Source of the DNA: Aurelia coerulea
Taxonomy: Eukaryota; Cnidaria; Scyphozoa; Semaeostomeae; Ulmaridae
Assembly (NCBI GenBank): GCA_039566865.1
Contig: CM076951.1
Coordinates: 19,353,484-19,417,483 of the forward strand
Reading direction: 5' to 3'
DNA: 64,000 bases
Position 1 is the first letter of the stretch, and every line of letters begins with the position of its first letter. The position numbers were made by a program, and so were the translations under genes. This document shows, piece after piece, positions 45,792 through 56,670 of this stretch. The notes under the pieces are model-generated. The model had not been told where the DNA came from. It saw nothing but the letters and a program-made list of their open reading frames with translations, and did no database searches.

Positions 45792-45856
45792 TCTTTAGCG
45801 GCAAGAGTGCAGTTTAGCGGGCGGCATTCGAATGTTTTGTTGTTGTTGGCATACGT

Positions 45857-45957
45857 TAAGGGTTAGGGTTAGTTTCAGAAAAGCGTTTTTGGCGTAATTT
45901 AGGGTAAGTTAGGGTAAGTTAGGGTTAGAAAGGGTAAGTTAGGGTTAGGGTTAGGGA
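45857..45957 (+). repeat. interstitial telomere-like (TTAGGG) array
   Basis: About a dozen TTAGGG and TTAGGGTAAG variants in direct orientation, interrupted once by about 30 bp. TTAGGG is the common metazoan telomere unit. The array is inside the TIR element, so it may have been copied with the element rather than being a chromosome-fusion scar. Confidence 0.88.
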
Positions 45958-45964
45958 TGGAATA

Positions 45965-46379
45965 CAGTAAAAACTCGCACATAAGAACCTAAGATTTTGA
46001 ACTCAGCCTGGTTAGGTTCTTATGCAATGAGGCACATCTAGTAATCAGGGTGTAGGTTCTTAATATAAGAAAATAAGTGAATCTAAATCTTAGCCAAACT
46101 TATTTTCACTCTTGACCCTATCCATTTCAACCCAATCTTACCCAGTTTACCCCTGCAGGCCCTGCCCATCACAGTTCTGTAAAAAGTGTTTTGGAGTTCA
46201 AGAAAGAGGTTGATTGGCAAAAATGTTGCATTTATTTCCCAATGAATGAATAAGACCCTTTATTAAGAACCTACTTTAGATATCAGCCTGTTAGGGCTCT
46301 TATTTATTGGCTACAAAATATATCATTTCAGGCTGTCGGTTCTTAACAGATGAAGGTTCTTATGTGCGGGTTTTTACTG
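45965..46379. mobile_element. 415-bp TA-flanked MITE, TIR CAGTAAAAACYCGCACATAA
   Basis: CAGTAAAAACTCGCACATAA at 45965 and TTATGTGCGGGTTTTTACTG ending at 46379 are near-perfect inverted repeats with TA on both sides. The CAGT tip suggests pogo/Tc1-type. A remnant of the same family is at 13319-13421. Nested inside the telomere-repeat element. Confidence 0.92.
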
Positions 46380-46672
46380 TATGACATTTAGCACCGCCCG
46401 CTAAACTGCACTCTTCCCTCTTTAGCATATGAGAATGATCTTACTTTAACATACAAAGTTAGTAGGTTTACAAATAGATCTTTGCAAACTGATTCTTCTA
46501 TTTGAAGACTACAGGAACCTGACCATGTTTGATATAGGCCTAAAATATCTTGATTAATGCAAAGAGTCTCAACAATCTTTCTTGAATTGATAGTTTTTGT
46601 TAACCTGTTTGTGTGTGAGTGAAATTCCAGTTCAGCAAGAGTGAAGATTTTTTTAACTGTTTCTGTTATTTT

Positions 46673-47202
46673 TCAAAGTCCCCCACAATTAACATTGACG
46701 ACGAGCCGCTGTTGGCTTTCTAATTCACTGGCACGACCTGCTTGTAAGACTGAAAGATGTTGCTGGCCGACAACAGATTTATGTTGCTTTGATTTCAAAA
46801 TTTTCTTTCTTAAATTTGACAATACATACCCACCAAGGTATTGTAAAGCTGCCTTTTCATTTTCAGACAATGATTCCTTCCTGGAGAGAACTACAGCACA
46901 TTTTTTTTCTTGCTTAGCACAATCATTTTTTCAGCTACTTTGGTGCACAGCAGTGTTGCAGTACACCCACTGAAAATTGAAAAATTGCCAAGTTTGAAAG
47001 GATATCTAAGGGGAAAACAAAGATCTTCAGACAAGTCCTTGCAGCTCTGGTTTACATGGGTAATGAATAGGGCATTACTTATTTCCTTTTCATTGCCATT
47101 TTCTTCAGCTTGATCATGGTTGTTGTCACTATCAACTTTATGTTTCGAATTAGTGTTTCTTGTCAGGCAACCCTTTGTCTTGCAGACTCTATGGCACGCC
47201 AT
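46673..47202 (-). pseudogene. transposase-like fragment of unknown family
   Basis: Frame 47202-46891 is Asn/Glu-rich and ends CTKVAEKMIVLSKKK. After a frameshift, frame 46870-46673 reads SENEKAALQYLGGYVLSNLR then ESQQRLVVNVNCGGL. The 'ALQYLGGYVLSNLRKK ... GGL' pattern resembles the C-terminal region of P/THAP-type and related invertebrate transposases. No catalytic core is visible. Downstream is AT-rich. Confidence 0.4.
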
Positions 47203-47447
47203 ACCTCTTAAAACATCATAAAGTAGTATTATTAATCAGGAATGGTGAACTGCAAGTCAGAAATTGTTCATCACACAATTGAAATCATTAGCTACATATC
47301 TGAAATTAGTTACTGTGTCTCAGAAATTATGTATATGTATCTGAAATTATTGGCACATTGGAAATCACCAAAAATCATTGAGATCACAAATCAGGAGTCA
47401 GTAAACATTTTTTGATTACCAAACATTCTTGATTCTCTGCTACAAAC

Positions 47448-47603
47448 ATGGCCGACACTTCAGTTACCGAGACTCCAGTGTCAAGCTTGAAGTCAACGCA
47501 AATTATTTCTAACATCATCAACAGAGTCTTGGACTTCAAGCACAAGTTCAAGCTGGTTCAGCTTCATCATTATGGGGAAATTGTGTCAGACCGACTGAAG
47601 TAA
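47448..47603 (+). CDS. short 51-residue frame with good start context
   Basis: ATG in a CAAACATGG context, MADTSVTETPVSSLKSTQI and HKFKLVQLHHYGEIVSDRLK, then TAA. After the stop the frame stays open to about 47740 (GKFAILKFNEFSDLRINQ), which suggests a nonsense-mutated longer gene. No family recognised. Confidence 0.35.
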   Translation: MADTSVTETPVSSLKSTQIISNIINRVLDFKHKFKLVQLHHYGEIVSDRLK

Positions 47604-47832
47604 CGAGGCAAATTTGCGATTCTGAAATTCAACGAGTTTTCAGACCTCAGAATCAACCAAACCATCAATACAGAGGCTTGGGACAATTGCACTGCCAACA
47701 GTTTACAAGTAACCCAATATGCCGGCCTGGGTCAATGTTGATATTCGGATTCAGCACCCAAAAATTGACCAAAAAAGTCTAGTCTCATAAATTACCTTTC
47801 TTGGTGGTAATACCCCCCATTCTGCTACTGGA

Positions 47833-48030
47833 CTATTTCTGTCTGTCCCATAGTCCTTTTCTAATAGCTCTTAGTCTCTTTCTCTGCATTTTTACTTTTT
47901 CTGTTGACTTTCTCTTTGCCATATACAGACGTTTCTGATCAATCGCAATAATTCCTTGTTTACAATTATATCCTGGTGCTATCCCCATTCTTTCAAGACT
48001 GCACTTGCAGTAGCAAGGGCAGATTTTGTA
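47833..48030 (-). pseudogene. basic C-terminal gene fragment
   Basis: Minus frame reading CYCKCSLERMGIAPGYNC then QKRLYMAKRKSTEKVKMQRK. It is cut on its upstream side at about 48047 by the GGGCCAGGTC terminus. The Cys-rich and then Lys/Arg-rich layout suggests a nucleic-acid-binding tail of a repeat-borne protein. Confidence 0.35.
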
Positions 48031-48047
48031 ATGCAATAGCATGAGTT

Positions 48048-48240
48048 GGGCCAGGTCTATAACGCTGACCCCGCGGACTTCACGGATCTCCGAGGCAATG
48101 GTCCACGGTCCGCATTTTAGGCTTTCAAATAGGCCAAAACCTCTTACGTCCGCGGATTTCAAAGTCCGTGTTTTTGGTTTCGTCATAAGGCAAAACCTAA
48201 ACCGCGGATTTAAAGTCCGTGGATGTAAAATTAAATGCCT
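48048..48240. repeat. GGGCCAGGTC terminus with CCGCGGA subterminal repeats
   Basis: GGGCCAGGTCTATAACGC at 48048 closely matches the tip of the 20130-23601 element (GGGCCAGGTCCATAACGC). It is followed by repeated TCCGCGGATTT and AAAGTCCGTG words. It is probably the left end of a related element; the candidate right end is GACCTGGCCC at 53822-53831. No TSD connects the two, so the pairing is tentative. Confidence 0.6.
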
Positions 48241-48364
48241 GCGTTGTTGGTTTAAACCTATTCTACAAAACTCCGAGTTTAAAACACGTTGATCTTTACT
48301 TTTTCAAATTGTTCTCCAGTTAAGACACTCATCAATTGAGCATACGGTAGTTTGCTCGGCAGCG

Positions 48365-51271
48365 TTAGAGTTGCGACATACCACGTTCATCACTAGCTTC
48401 ATGCCAATTTGCAATCACCTGCAGATACTCCATTTCTGGTATATGACCTTGCCTTACAAAGAACTTTGCAACATGACGAGACAATAGCCTCTCAGCACCA
48501 GCAACAGATTGCTTTCTTTGCCCTGTCGGAGCTGCATGTGTGAGTCCAGTGTTTTTGTCAAGCATTGCTTTGTCAAATAACTCAAACTTCAGTTTGGTGA
48601 ATTTCCCTTCTCTTGTGTGCTTTGCTATTTTCTTCACTAAATGGTTGTGATCAGCTTGCTCATCTATTGTTGGATTCACTTCAGGCACATATAGATGCTT
48701 ATTAAAATCAATCCCCTTTTGCTTCCACTCTGTGACCATGTGCCGCAACAGGTATGTAGCAACAGGAGAGGGAAGCATGTCAAACAACGTTTCTATTGTA
48801 TTTCTGCAGTTGATGTGCCTTGATGATACAAGGATGTGCCTTGTATTGTTCTGGGACAAGTGCTTTTCATAGCTTAGTCACTACTTAAAAAATCGAAGCA
48901 TACGAAAAATTGAATAAAACCTGAATGAAGCATAAAACCAGGCTGTCAAGACAAAATTGATGACATTAATTTTGGCCGCAAATGCACACCATAGGAAACA
49001 AGCATTGATGATTTTGCTAAGAAGCTGCTTTGCTCCATGAGAGCCTGTTCTCTCTGCAGTGTTAGTGGAATATTCTGCTGCTTCAATCTTTTCCTCCTTG
49101 AGACAAGAAATTAATGCTTGCCTATCATGGTGAATATTCCTGCATACCAATCGCCGGCTGTTAGCAAATCTTGTATGGGAGTATTTAATGAGGGCCTTCA
49201 AATAAAGTTTCCAAACCGCAGATGTTCCTGTGAATTTTTTACAGCAACAAATGTGTCCAATCTGATCTAACCAAGCTGCCTCACTGCTGCCAGCTCATCA
49301 ATTCAACGTATCTTGTGAATGCTACTTTTGGTGTTATTCTTGGCTTCATTACTCTTATGTTCAGCAAACAATTCTTGAAGACATTTTTGCCAAGCAGCAC
49401 GCAAGCAGCACACAAGCAGAAAATGAAAGTGTCTGGCCTGATCTTATGTTCATTAGGCTTAGCAGTAACATTAGGGAGTATTTCATGTTTAAAGTTTTGG
49501 TGACATTTCTCTCTTTCTTGAATCATGGAAGCCTTGTTCAAAGACATTTGGTACAGTGCCTAGTTGAAAACAATTCTTGGCACTGTTATTGAACAATGCT
49601 TCTAGAGTTTTTTCCTGTCGTTGACAGTGGCCTGTTTCATCTGACTTATTTGACACCCATAAAGTTTTGATAGCCATTTTGTCTGAGTTCCTTAATTGTT
49701 CCATGTCACGAATATGGTAATTGTTGAGGATACTGAGGACTGCCCCTTTTGTCTGAGCCTTTTGTTATGCTGGTAAAGTTAAAAGCAGATCAACAGCTGG
49801 GAAACCTATTACCATGCGCGATAATCTCTTTGTCCCTTTGCTAATTCTTGTTTGGATTGTGGCCGGATTATCCCCCCACATCCTTTCCACAAAACCAAAC
49901 ATGCTTTCTGCGCATGATCACAGGTTTCCTTTTTGGGGGATGACCGTTACTATGAACTTTGACAATTCGTATCCCCAACAAGTAAGTTAAAGCAGGCCCA
50001 TAGTTGATACCTTGTGTGGTAAATTGCAAAGGAATGATCAACTGTGTGAATACCGTGTCTAAATTTAAATCCCCAAATTTCTGGGCTTCTAGGAGCCCTA
50101 ATACTGCCATACCTTCATAGAACAAGTAGTTGCTAATAAGTTTTAAAGATGGATGAAACTCATAAAACTTGTCACAGACAGTGTCAATATTGATATTTCT
50201 CAGTGCAGTACAACCAGATAAATAGTCCTGTTCAATTTCATTGACATAACAAATAAATGCACTCAACAGCTCAGTCGGGCCAGCTAAAATTTCATGATAG
50301 TAAAACTGATTTGCAGCCACAAAGTCTTTGATTGATAAATTAACGCCATTGAAATCGATATTGCGTTGTCCATTGTCAGACTTTTCAATGCCAGGCCGTA
50401 TTAAATCAAGCAGATACTTGAAGACTTGAACCGATCAGGGGACATTCGCAAGTACCGGAAAAAATATTCTCGACCATTCTTGAGTTCTTCAAAAAGAGTG
50501 GAAAAAACGCCGTAGCTGTCTCAGTTCTTAAAATTGTCATGTATCCAACATCTTCTCGCTCTCTTTTCTTTCTTTTTCTTCAAACTTTTAAGCCTTTGCA
50601 AACGTGAGAGCTTTATTAAAATTGACAATCTTTTCCGCAACGTCTCTCTGCTTATCTCTACCTGCTAGTGCCCAACAACGAATTAAAAAGTGCAGGTCAT
50701 ATTTCGCAATTGACAACTTTTTTGGCGGATAAACGCACTTAAACTCCAATGGAAACGAGAGAGAAACGATGCGTTTAAATGCGTTTATCTTCTCAAATTT
50801 AAACGCCCTGGTCATTCCCACTTGACGTTTAAGTTAAACCTGCAAGCATAAAACCCATTAAACGCACTTAAACGCAGTTATACGCCTAGTGTGAACCAAG
50901 CTTAAGAGATAATGGACTTTTATTGCTGTTGGGTCATCCAAAAAAGCAATTGCATGATTCTAGAGATGAAATTTTCCATAGCGCTTCACAAGCTTGTCAT
51001 AAAGATTTCCTAGTTTTTGGAAAGACCCAAGGAAGATAGCAGATAACCATGAATATCTGAACTGATGTTTGTGCAACAGGCTGTCTAAATGGGCCCATAC
51101 TTGATAGTCAGCACCAAAGAATAAACAATTTGCAGCTGGTGCATAGTCTATCCAGCTAAGTGGTCGATCAAGTAAAGGCACATAGCACACATCCCATACA
51201 AGATGGCAAGTCTCCATAGTATTATTTCTGTCAAGCAAGGATTTCTTTCCTTTTGAGGATGAAAGTGTCAA
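48365..51271 (-). pseudogene. decayed transposon-associated gene in several frames
   Basis: From 51271 downward: SWIDYAPAANCLFFGADYQV and RYSWLSAIFLGSFQ (50960-51271); FYYHEILAGPTELLSAFICY, GMAVLGLLEAQKF and TTQGINYGPALTYLLG (49868-50320); NSDKMAIKTLWVSNKSDETG (49489-49704); IEAAEYSTNTAERTGSHGAK (48881-49201); VAKFFVRQGHIPEMEYLQVI, then NWHEASDERG (48365-48859). The blocks are in one order on one strand with frameshifts between them, so this was a single long coding region. I recall similar proteins as abundant, uncharacterised repeat proteins in corals; function unknown. The tract 50320-50960 contains an unrelated inserted or non-coding stretch. Confidence 0.55.
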
Positions 51272-51532
51272 AGTTGAGAGCCTTTTCTAAAGTAGGGTGT
51301 CCAACAGGGTACAAAGCCTGCAAACAATTGAAGGTATCACTCAGTTATTTTCGGCTTGCATAACTGATGTTACTTGAATACACACTGTTAATAACTTCCA
51401 TGTTCAATTTAATGTAAAATTTCTTTGGCTTTTTCAAACAAATTTTCTGCTTCCAAAGATCGGCATGTAATGGCTAATAAGGTACCTGTTTGACTGTAAA
51501 GTGTGCCTAAAACAGAGTGATTTTGTGGCAAT

Positions 51533-51950
51533 CAGGGTTGCCAACTTGGCTTTTTTTAAGCCAAATTTCTTGATTTTGGCTTTTTTAAACAATGTTTTGC
51601 TTTGGAAAAACCGGTTGGCTTTTTGGCATAATTTTGGCTTTTTTAGCTTGCAGTTAAATATTTTGATATTTAAGCTTCGAATTCCATTATCTCCAGAGAA
51701 AATTCTTCAGGCAGCTTATAGAAGACCTGAATATATGTGCTTGGTCACCTCATCTTCTAATATTTTGGAAATACAGGCCTCAACAATGAGAGGTTTAACA
51801 GAAAATAATTGTAAATAGTTGGCTTTTCGAATTTTCATTGGCTTTTTTGGCTTTTTATTGGCATTTTTCAGCAGGAAGTAATTTGGCTTATTTTGGCTTT
51901 TTTCTGTCCTCCGTTCGGCTTAAAACTTATGCATGCACCTGGCAACCCTG
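51533..51950. mobile_element. hAT-type MITE with perfect 8-bp TSD
   Basis: CAGGGTTGCCA at 51533 and the inverse TGGCAACCCTG ending at 51950, flanked by GTGGCAAT at 51525-51532 and 51951-51958. 418 bp, filled with repeated TTGGCTTTTTTGGC words. Terminus and TSD length fit hAT. Confidence 0.93.
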
Positions 51951-51958
51951 GTGGCAAT

Positions 51959-52927
51959 GTATCAGACAAACAGGACAAAGCATTGCAAACTCGTTTGGCT
52001 GTGAAAATGCCTTCTTGTCAGGTGTAATGCCTATTAACCACTTGATAGTGATCATTTCGGCAGGGTAAGGATGCAGTAGTGCATTGATGCTAATTTAAAC
52101 AAACACAAAAGTCCATCCGCAATCTAATGATAGAGTCAAAGTCTATGTTAAAGTTGAACATTCTTTATCCTAAAGAAGCCAACAGTAGCTATACTCAACA
52201 GAACAAAACAAATACCTTCATTATGTATGCTCAAACTAAGAAAGGACATCATCTCATGTCTGGGTTTACTCAATCTATAACTTTTTACTGCTTTGTTCTT
52301 CTGGAATGAATTTCCTTTTGACAATACAGCATCAAGTACAATGCAAGATGGTGGCTTGGCAATAGAATATATTTGTTTGTTTGAATGGAGCGAGGCATAT
52401 GCACTCTTGTTGCATAGTCACTAGGTGAACCATCAATTATTGGCATGATGAACGATACTATCGAAGAACGAAGTGTATATTAGTTTTTTATTCTCCATCT
52501 TCAATTCAAGCAGCTTCAAGCAAGAGGCAGATCTGATTTGATACCGCTGACCATGCGCACTTTGCGTCTGCACTGCAACAGAATGTTTTGGAGCGCGGCT
52601 ACGGTTTTTTGCGCGGCTTGGGCGTTGCGGTTTTTTGCCCCGATCAGGGCCGTAGGAAAAAACTTATGATTGGGGGGCAATTGTCCTTAAAAAAATAGAG
52701 AACAATACATGTAATTGATGCTTGTGACGTAGCACCATTGTTTTCAATATCATCGTTCTTCATCTTTTGAGGTCAGTAGAATTACTGAACTCATGAGCAG
52801 AACATTAAAGCCAGCCCAATCAATAAGCAATTGTTGATCTGCAAGGTGTGATTTCATCAGGATTTATGCTAGATCTAATCTTGTTGGAAGTTGTTACTCC
52901 GTAGAAACATCTTCCATGCTAATATTC
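51959..52927. other. unassigned sequence
   Basis: No supported gene. A short G/C-rich patch with two GGTTTTTTGC words is at 52590-52640. Confidence 0.4.
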
Positions 52928-53459
52928 TTAGCCATCTCTGACAGTTGTGGTTACTTTTCCCCCTAATAAGTATGGGATCATCTGCGTTGATATGGGTCCT
53001 AGCCACCTGCTTCCATTTGTCCACTTTTCATTACAATCTTTTACCATTGGAAAATCCTCTTTCTGAATAGTTATTTCTTCAACAATATGAGTTTTCACTC
53101 TTGCCTCTTCATTAAAATCATCATTATCAAAAACAAAGCATGTGTTTTTGTTAGGATCTATTTCCTTTGGAATGGCAGTCTCAGATTCCATTGACAATTT
53201 GGCCAAATCAGTTTCATGTGTAAGTATGGCTATATGGCTTGTGCAATGTCCAAATACATTCAGAATCTTTGCAAGCTTGTATGATCTTGTCATCTGCCTG
53301 GAAGCCATGCTTAGAGCAAGTGACTTAGTAGCCTGCGTGCAGACTCTACTGATTCCCTGAAGAAAAGTGAGGTTCCTCCTCCAGTAGAGTCTGCGCATCA
53401 GCGACGGAGAGCCTGTCTGCTGACATCAGCATTTTACATTCTGATGTTCCCGGATGTTG

Positions 53460-53700
53460 CCGTCTGTTGTATATTCAATATGGCCGCCACGCTGCACGAT
53501 CGCTTGACGGTGGTTAAAGATTTTATGCAAAATGGAGTTGGAAAGAACATTGTGCAGAATTTGCAGAATCGAAATAGTAACAAAGCACGACTTTAGCTTA
53601 ATTCCAGGAAAGTTGATTATGAGGAAAGCATTAAAAGTTTTCATGAGTCGATAAAAATAGAGAGGTTGGCGTTGGCGAGGCCTAAAATGAAATACATTTG
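53460..53700 (+). other. possible small plus-strand gene remnant
   Basis: ATATGGCCGCCACG gives MAATLHDRLTVVKDFMQNG then KNIVQNLQNRNSN before a stop; after an acceptor-like ttccag another open piece reads KVDYEESIKSFHESIKIERL. Not recognised; it lies just inside the left TIR of the RecQ element. Confidence 0.25.
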
Positions 53701-54779
53701 CAAACCAAACAATAATGTTTGACGCAACTGAAGCGATGGCATTGAAAATTACTGAGGAAACTTTGAAGTTACGAATGAAGTCAGATATTCTCTTGGAGTC
53801 ACGAATGAAATCCGAGTTTTTGACCTGGCCCAATCAAGTTTATCACCCCGCCCGTGTGATGCACGTATAGCCTGCTAGAACATTTCAACAACATTACGAA
53901 ACTGTGCTTAGCCACTCTCAGAAGGCCTGCAGAGAGTGCAGTATTAAGAAGATCAGGAAAACACTAAAGCATCAATCAAAAATGACCTCAAGAAGTTGTT
54001 TAGGAACTTGCAAGTAAAGTAAAGAAACATTTATGTACTAATAACAAAGGTAGACAATACAAAGCACATACAAGGCAAAATCCAGCCATTTTAGACGACT
54101 TTGATGTTCATGACTTCTATACATGTTATGGGTTGAAACAGGCAAGAAAAAAATTCAGATTCATTATTTACAGTAAACCGTTAAAAAGCATATCAACTAG
54201 TGGTTGCAGCTCTATGGCCTCATCCCACATGTCCACTACAGTGTAAAACGCTGAGTGCATTTTTTTATAAGATTTATTTTTTATTAAATTATTTTTATGA
54301 GAAATTAAGAATTTGGGCCAGTACTGAAAGTTTCTTAATGATCAGATTTTGATTATTCTTACTTTCTTACGAATTTCTGAAAAGTTTCCTAACAAACTTC
54401 ATGTTCACTACCTGTGCCCTTGCGAACTTTTCAAAACAATGTGTTTTGAGGGCTTCCAATATTTAGACATTAAACAAATGAAGATAAAGTCAAAATATGT
54501 TATAAAGTTATCTTTTCCCAGTACTGGAGTTTCTTACAGGAGAAAATTTGTGCATGTGGCCATTACTATTTATCAAGGCCCCTCTCTAATAAGCCCCTCA
54601 CACCTATTCCCAAACCTAATTGAGACCCCCTCTCATTGTAAGGCCCCCTCCATGTATTTAAAACACAAATGCTTTTGAAAATTTTCTCTCAGAGAACTAA
54701 AACAATTAAAAGCATAATTTTTATATGTTTTGGGCTCAACACCAACTTGCATTTGTTTGTTTTACTTTCAAAATGTTAC

Positions 54780-54974
54780 CAGTCAAACTCGGATAAATCA
54801 GTCTTGCATTTTCAGAAGCTCAAGAAAAAGTATCAGTCCCAGATTGGACTGAATTAAAATCCCTAAATTGGACAAAATATGATGAGTTAAAATATGACAG
54901 GTTAGCCAGATTTGCTTGGATTAAGTCAAATTATTTCTCTCGGTCTGACGAAATCTGAATTATGCGAGTATGAC
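54780..54974. mobile_element. MITE with TIR CAGTCAAACTC (longer copy)
   Basis: CAGTCAAACTCGGATAA at 54780 and the inverse ATGCGAGTATGAC ending at 54974; a relative of 16519-16619. Nested in the RecQ element. Confidence 0.65.
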
Positions 54975-55282
54975 CGATGTTCATTTTGGGCAATACGAAA
55001 TAAAAGGTTCCAAAAAGCTTTTGCGGGCTTAATATATAGCTTTAACGGTAAATGAGGGCTCTTGTCATAATACAGTATGAACAGATCTTATAGTAATAAG
55101 AAATTACTGTATCAATCATTCATTCCATTTCAATGTATCAGTTTGAACGTTCCAACACTGTTGGAGTTCAGATATATTTATTTGATTCTCTAGAAGATGA
55201 GTTTTTCTGAACAAAGAGTGGCACTAAATGCTGTGTCCATATTTTGATGTTGACTTGCGTAATTAAGAGCATCCAATTCAGA

Positions 55283-55473
55283 CACTGCAAAAAATGACCA
55301 AATTTCACTACGTTTTTTCATGGGGAAATTTTGGGGAAACGGACACTTTCTTCATAATTTCCCAAGCGGGAAATGGAAATGTCTGTTTCCCTTCAATTTC
55401 CCAGATAAACTTGTCCGTTTCCCTTAAATTTCCATGCAGAAAATATAGGGAAATTTTGCTATTTTTTGCAGTG
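55283..55473. mobile_element. CACTA/EnSpm-type MITE with AGA TSD
   Basis: CACTGCAAAAAATG at 55283 and the inverse TTTTTTGCAGTG ending at 55473 with the 3-bp repeat AGA on both sides (55280-55282, 55474-55476). The CACTG tip with a 3-bp TSD is the CACTA pattern. 191 bp with GGAAATTT-rich interior. Confidence 0.82.
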
Positions 55474-55570
55474 AGAATCATCAACAATGTCTTGTCATGC
55501 ATTGTCTTCATTTTCTTCCACCAAAAATGAATGATCCAAATCTGAACAAGGATGTCTGGAAAGATTGAAC

Positions 55571-56670
55571 TCAAGATCTCCAAAATTTTGATTCCATGGG
55601 TAAAAATTTCCAGATCTCCGCATGCTTTCTCAGAGTTTCACAGTTAAATGTTTTGTCAGCATGCTTCAACACTTGGTTGATATGAAAATCTCCATAGTTG
55701 ATATTCACATTGGACAAAATAGATAATGTGCTCATAACTTTGTATTCCTGTAAATATTTGGAAAGTTGTTTCATTTGTTCATTTGATATCTCTTGTGTTT
55801 TTACTATATGTTCACACCCTTCAGAATTTTCCTGAATAAAAGGATAATAGGATACAGTGCATGGATCTGCTTTACAGTCATTATTAAAATTTTCAGCACA
55901 AATGTCACAGCACTTGCAGCCTCGTATTACACCCATTGCATCATTGTTTTCAGAAAGATTGTTTGAAATCATCTCTCTGCGGCATTTGCTTGATGTCACA
56001 TATTCTCTGATGTCCCCTGCACAATTTGATTGCAAAAATCCATTGTATAGCAGGAAGCAGCGGCTTTTAGAACCATCTCTTCGCGTCCTACCACATTCTT
56101 GTATGTAGGATTCAATGGATTTTGATAGCCCTAAATGCAATATTCTACAGACACCTTTTGCAATTCATACCCATTCCAAAAGCCACAGTACATTTCAATG
56201 CACTTTTGATCTGTTCGGTGTTCCTGCATGAAACATGTCTACTGACCTTTTCTGTGGGATCTTGAGTTTCAATGCATAAAAATCTGGACCAAGGCTTTCT
56301 TCAAATGTCCTCCATATGACAGCTGCTGGGTTTTGGGTTTTGCAAATAAATCTTTTCTGTCCTTATTTTTGACTTGCAACTCAGTTATAAGTGGGTAGAA
56401 CATTTTTTGAATAACATATCATTATGGACATAAGTCAACGCAAAATTTAAAATTCTCCTTCCCAGGTGAAAACTCCAAGATGTGTGTGTTTCTGCCAACA
56501 CAAGGCCTCAAAGATTTTCAGTTTTGTAACTTTTGTAGCAGTTGCTGTGAACCCTGAAAACTGTGTATCTCTTGGTAGCAAAGATCTTAACTCCCCAATT
56601 GATCCATACCAAATCCTGGAGTGATCCATGTTAGACCTTGATGACCCCCTGCAAAAGAATATTTTGTTAC
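55571..56670 (-). pseudogene. RecQ-like DNA helicase, C-terminal half, decayed
   Basis: An acceptor-like ttttgcag at about 56652 opens a block reading SIGELRSLLPRDTQF then SGFTATATKVTKLKIFEALC (56629-56447), the motif II-III region with the TATA motif. A block at about 56350-56200 reads FEESLGPDFYALKLKI and SVDMFHAGTPNRSK (motif IV side). Then VAFGMGMNCKG is followed by the frame 56140-55571: SKSIESYIQECGRTRRDGSK, whose QxxGRxxRDG is motif VI. A Cys-rich segment (GCKCCDICAENF) stands where RecQ zinc-binding or coral-type Cys tails occur. RecQ helicases unwind DNA 3'-5'. There are at least two frameshifts. The Walker A exon is not found. Confidence 0.8.

Larger units (their letters stand above)
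45800..46418. mobile_element. 619-bp TIR element with 8-bp TSD carrying telomere-like repeats
   Basis: The ends AAGAGTGCAGTTTAGCGGGC (from 45802) and the inverse (to 46416) share at least 22 bp. The perfect direct repeat TCTTTAGC flanks it (45792-45799 and 46419-46426). Inside are an interstitial TTAGGG array and a complete, younger TA-flanked MITE. No coding sequence. Confidence 0.87.
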
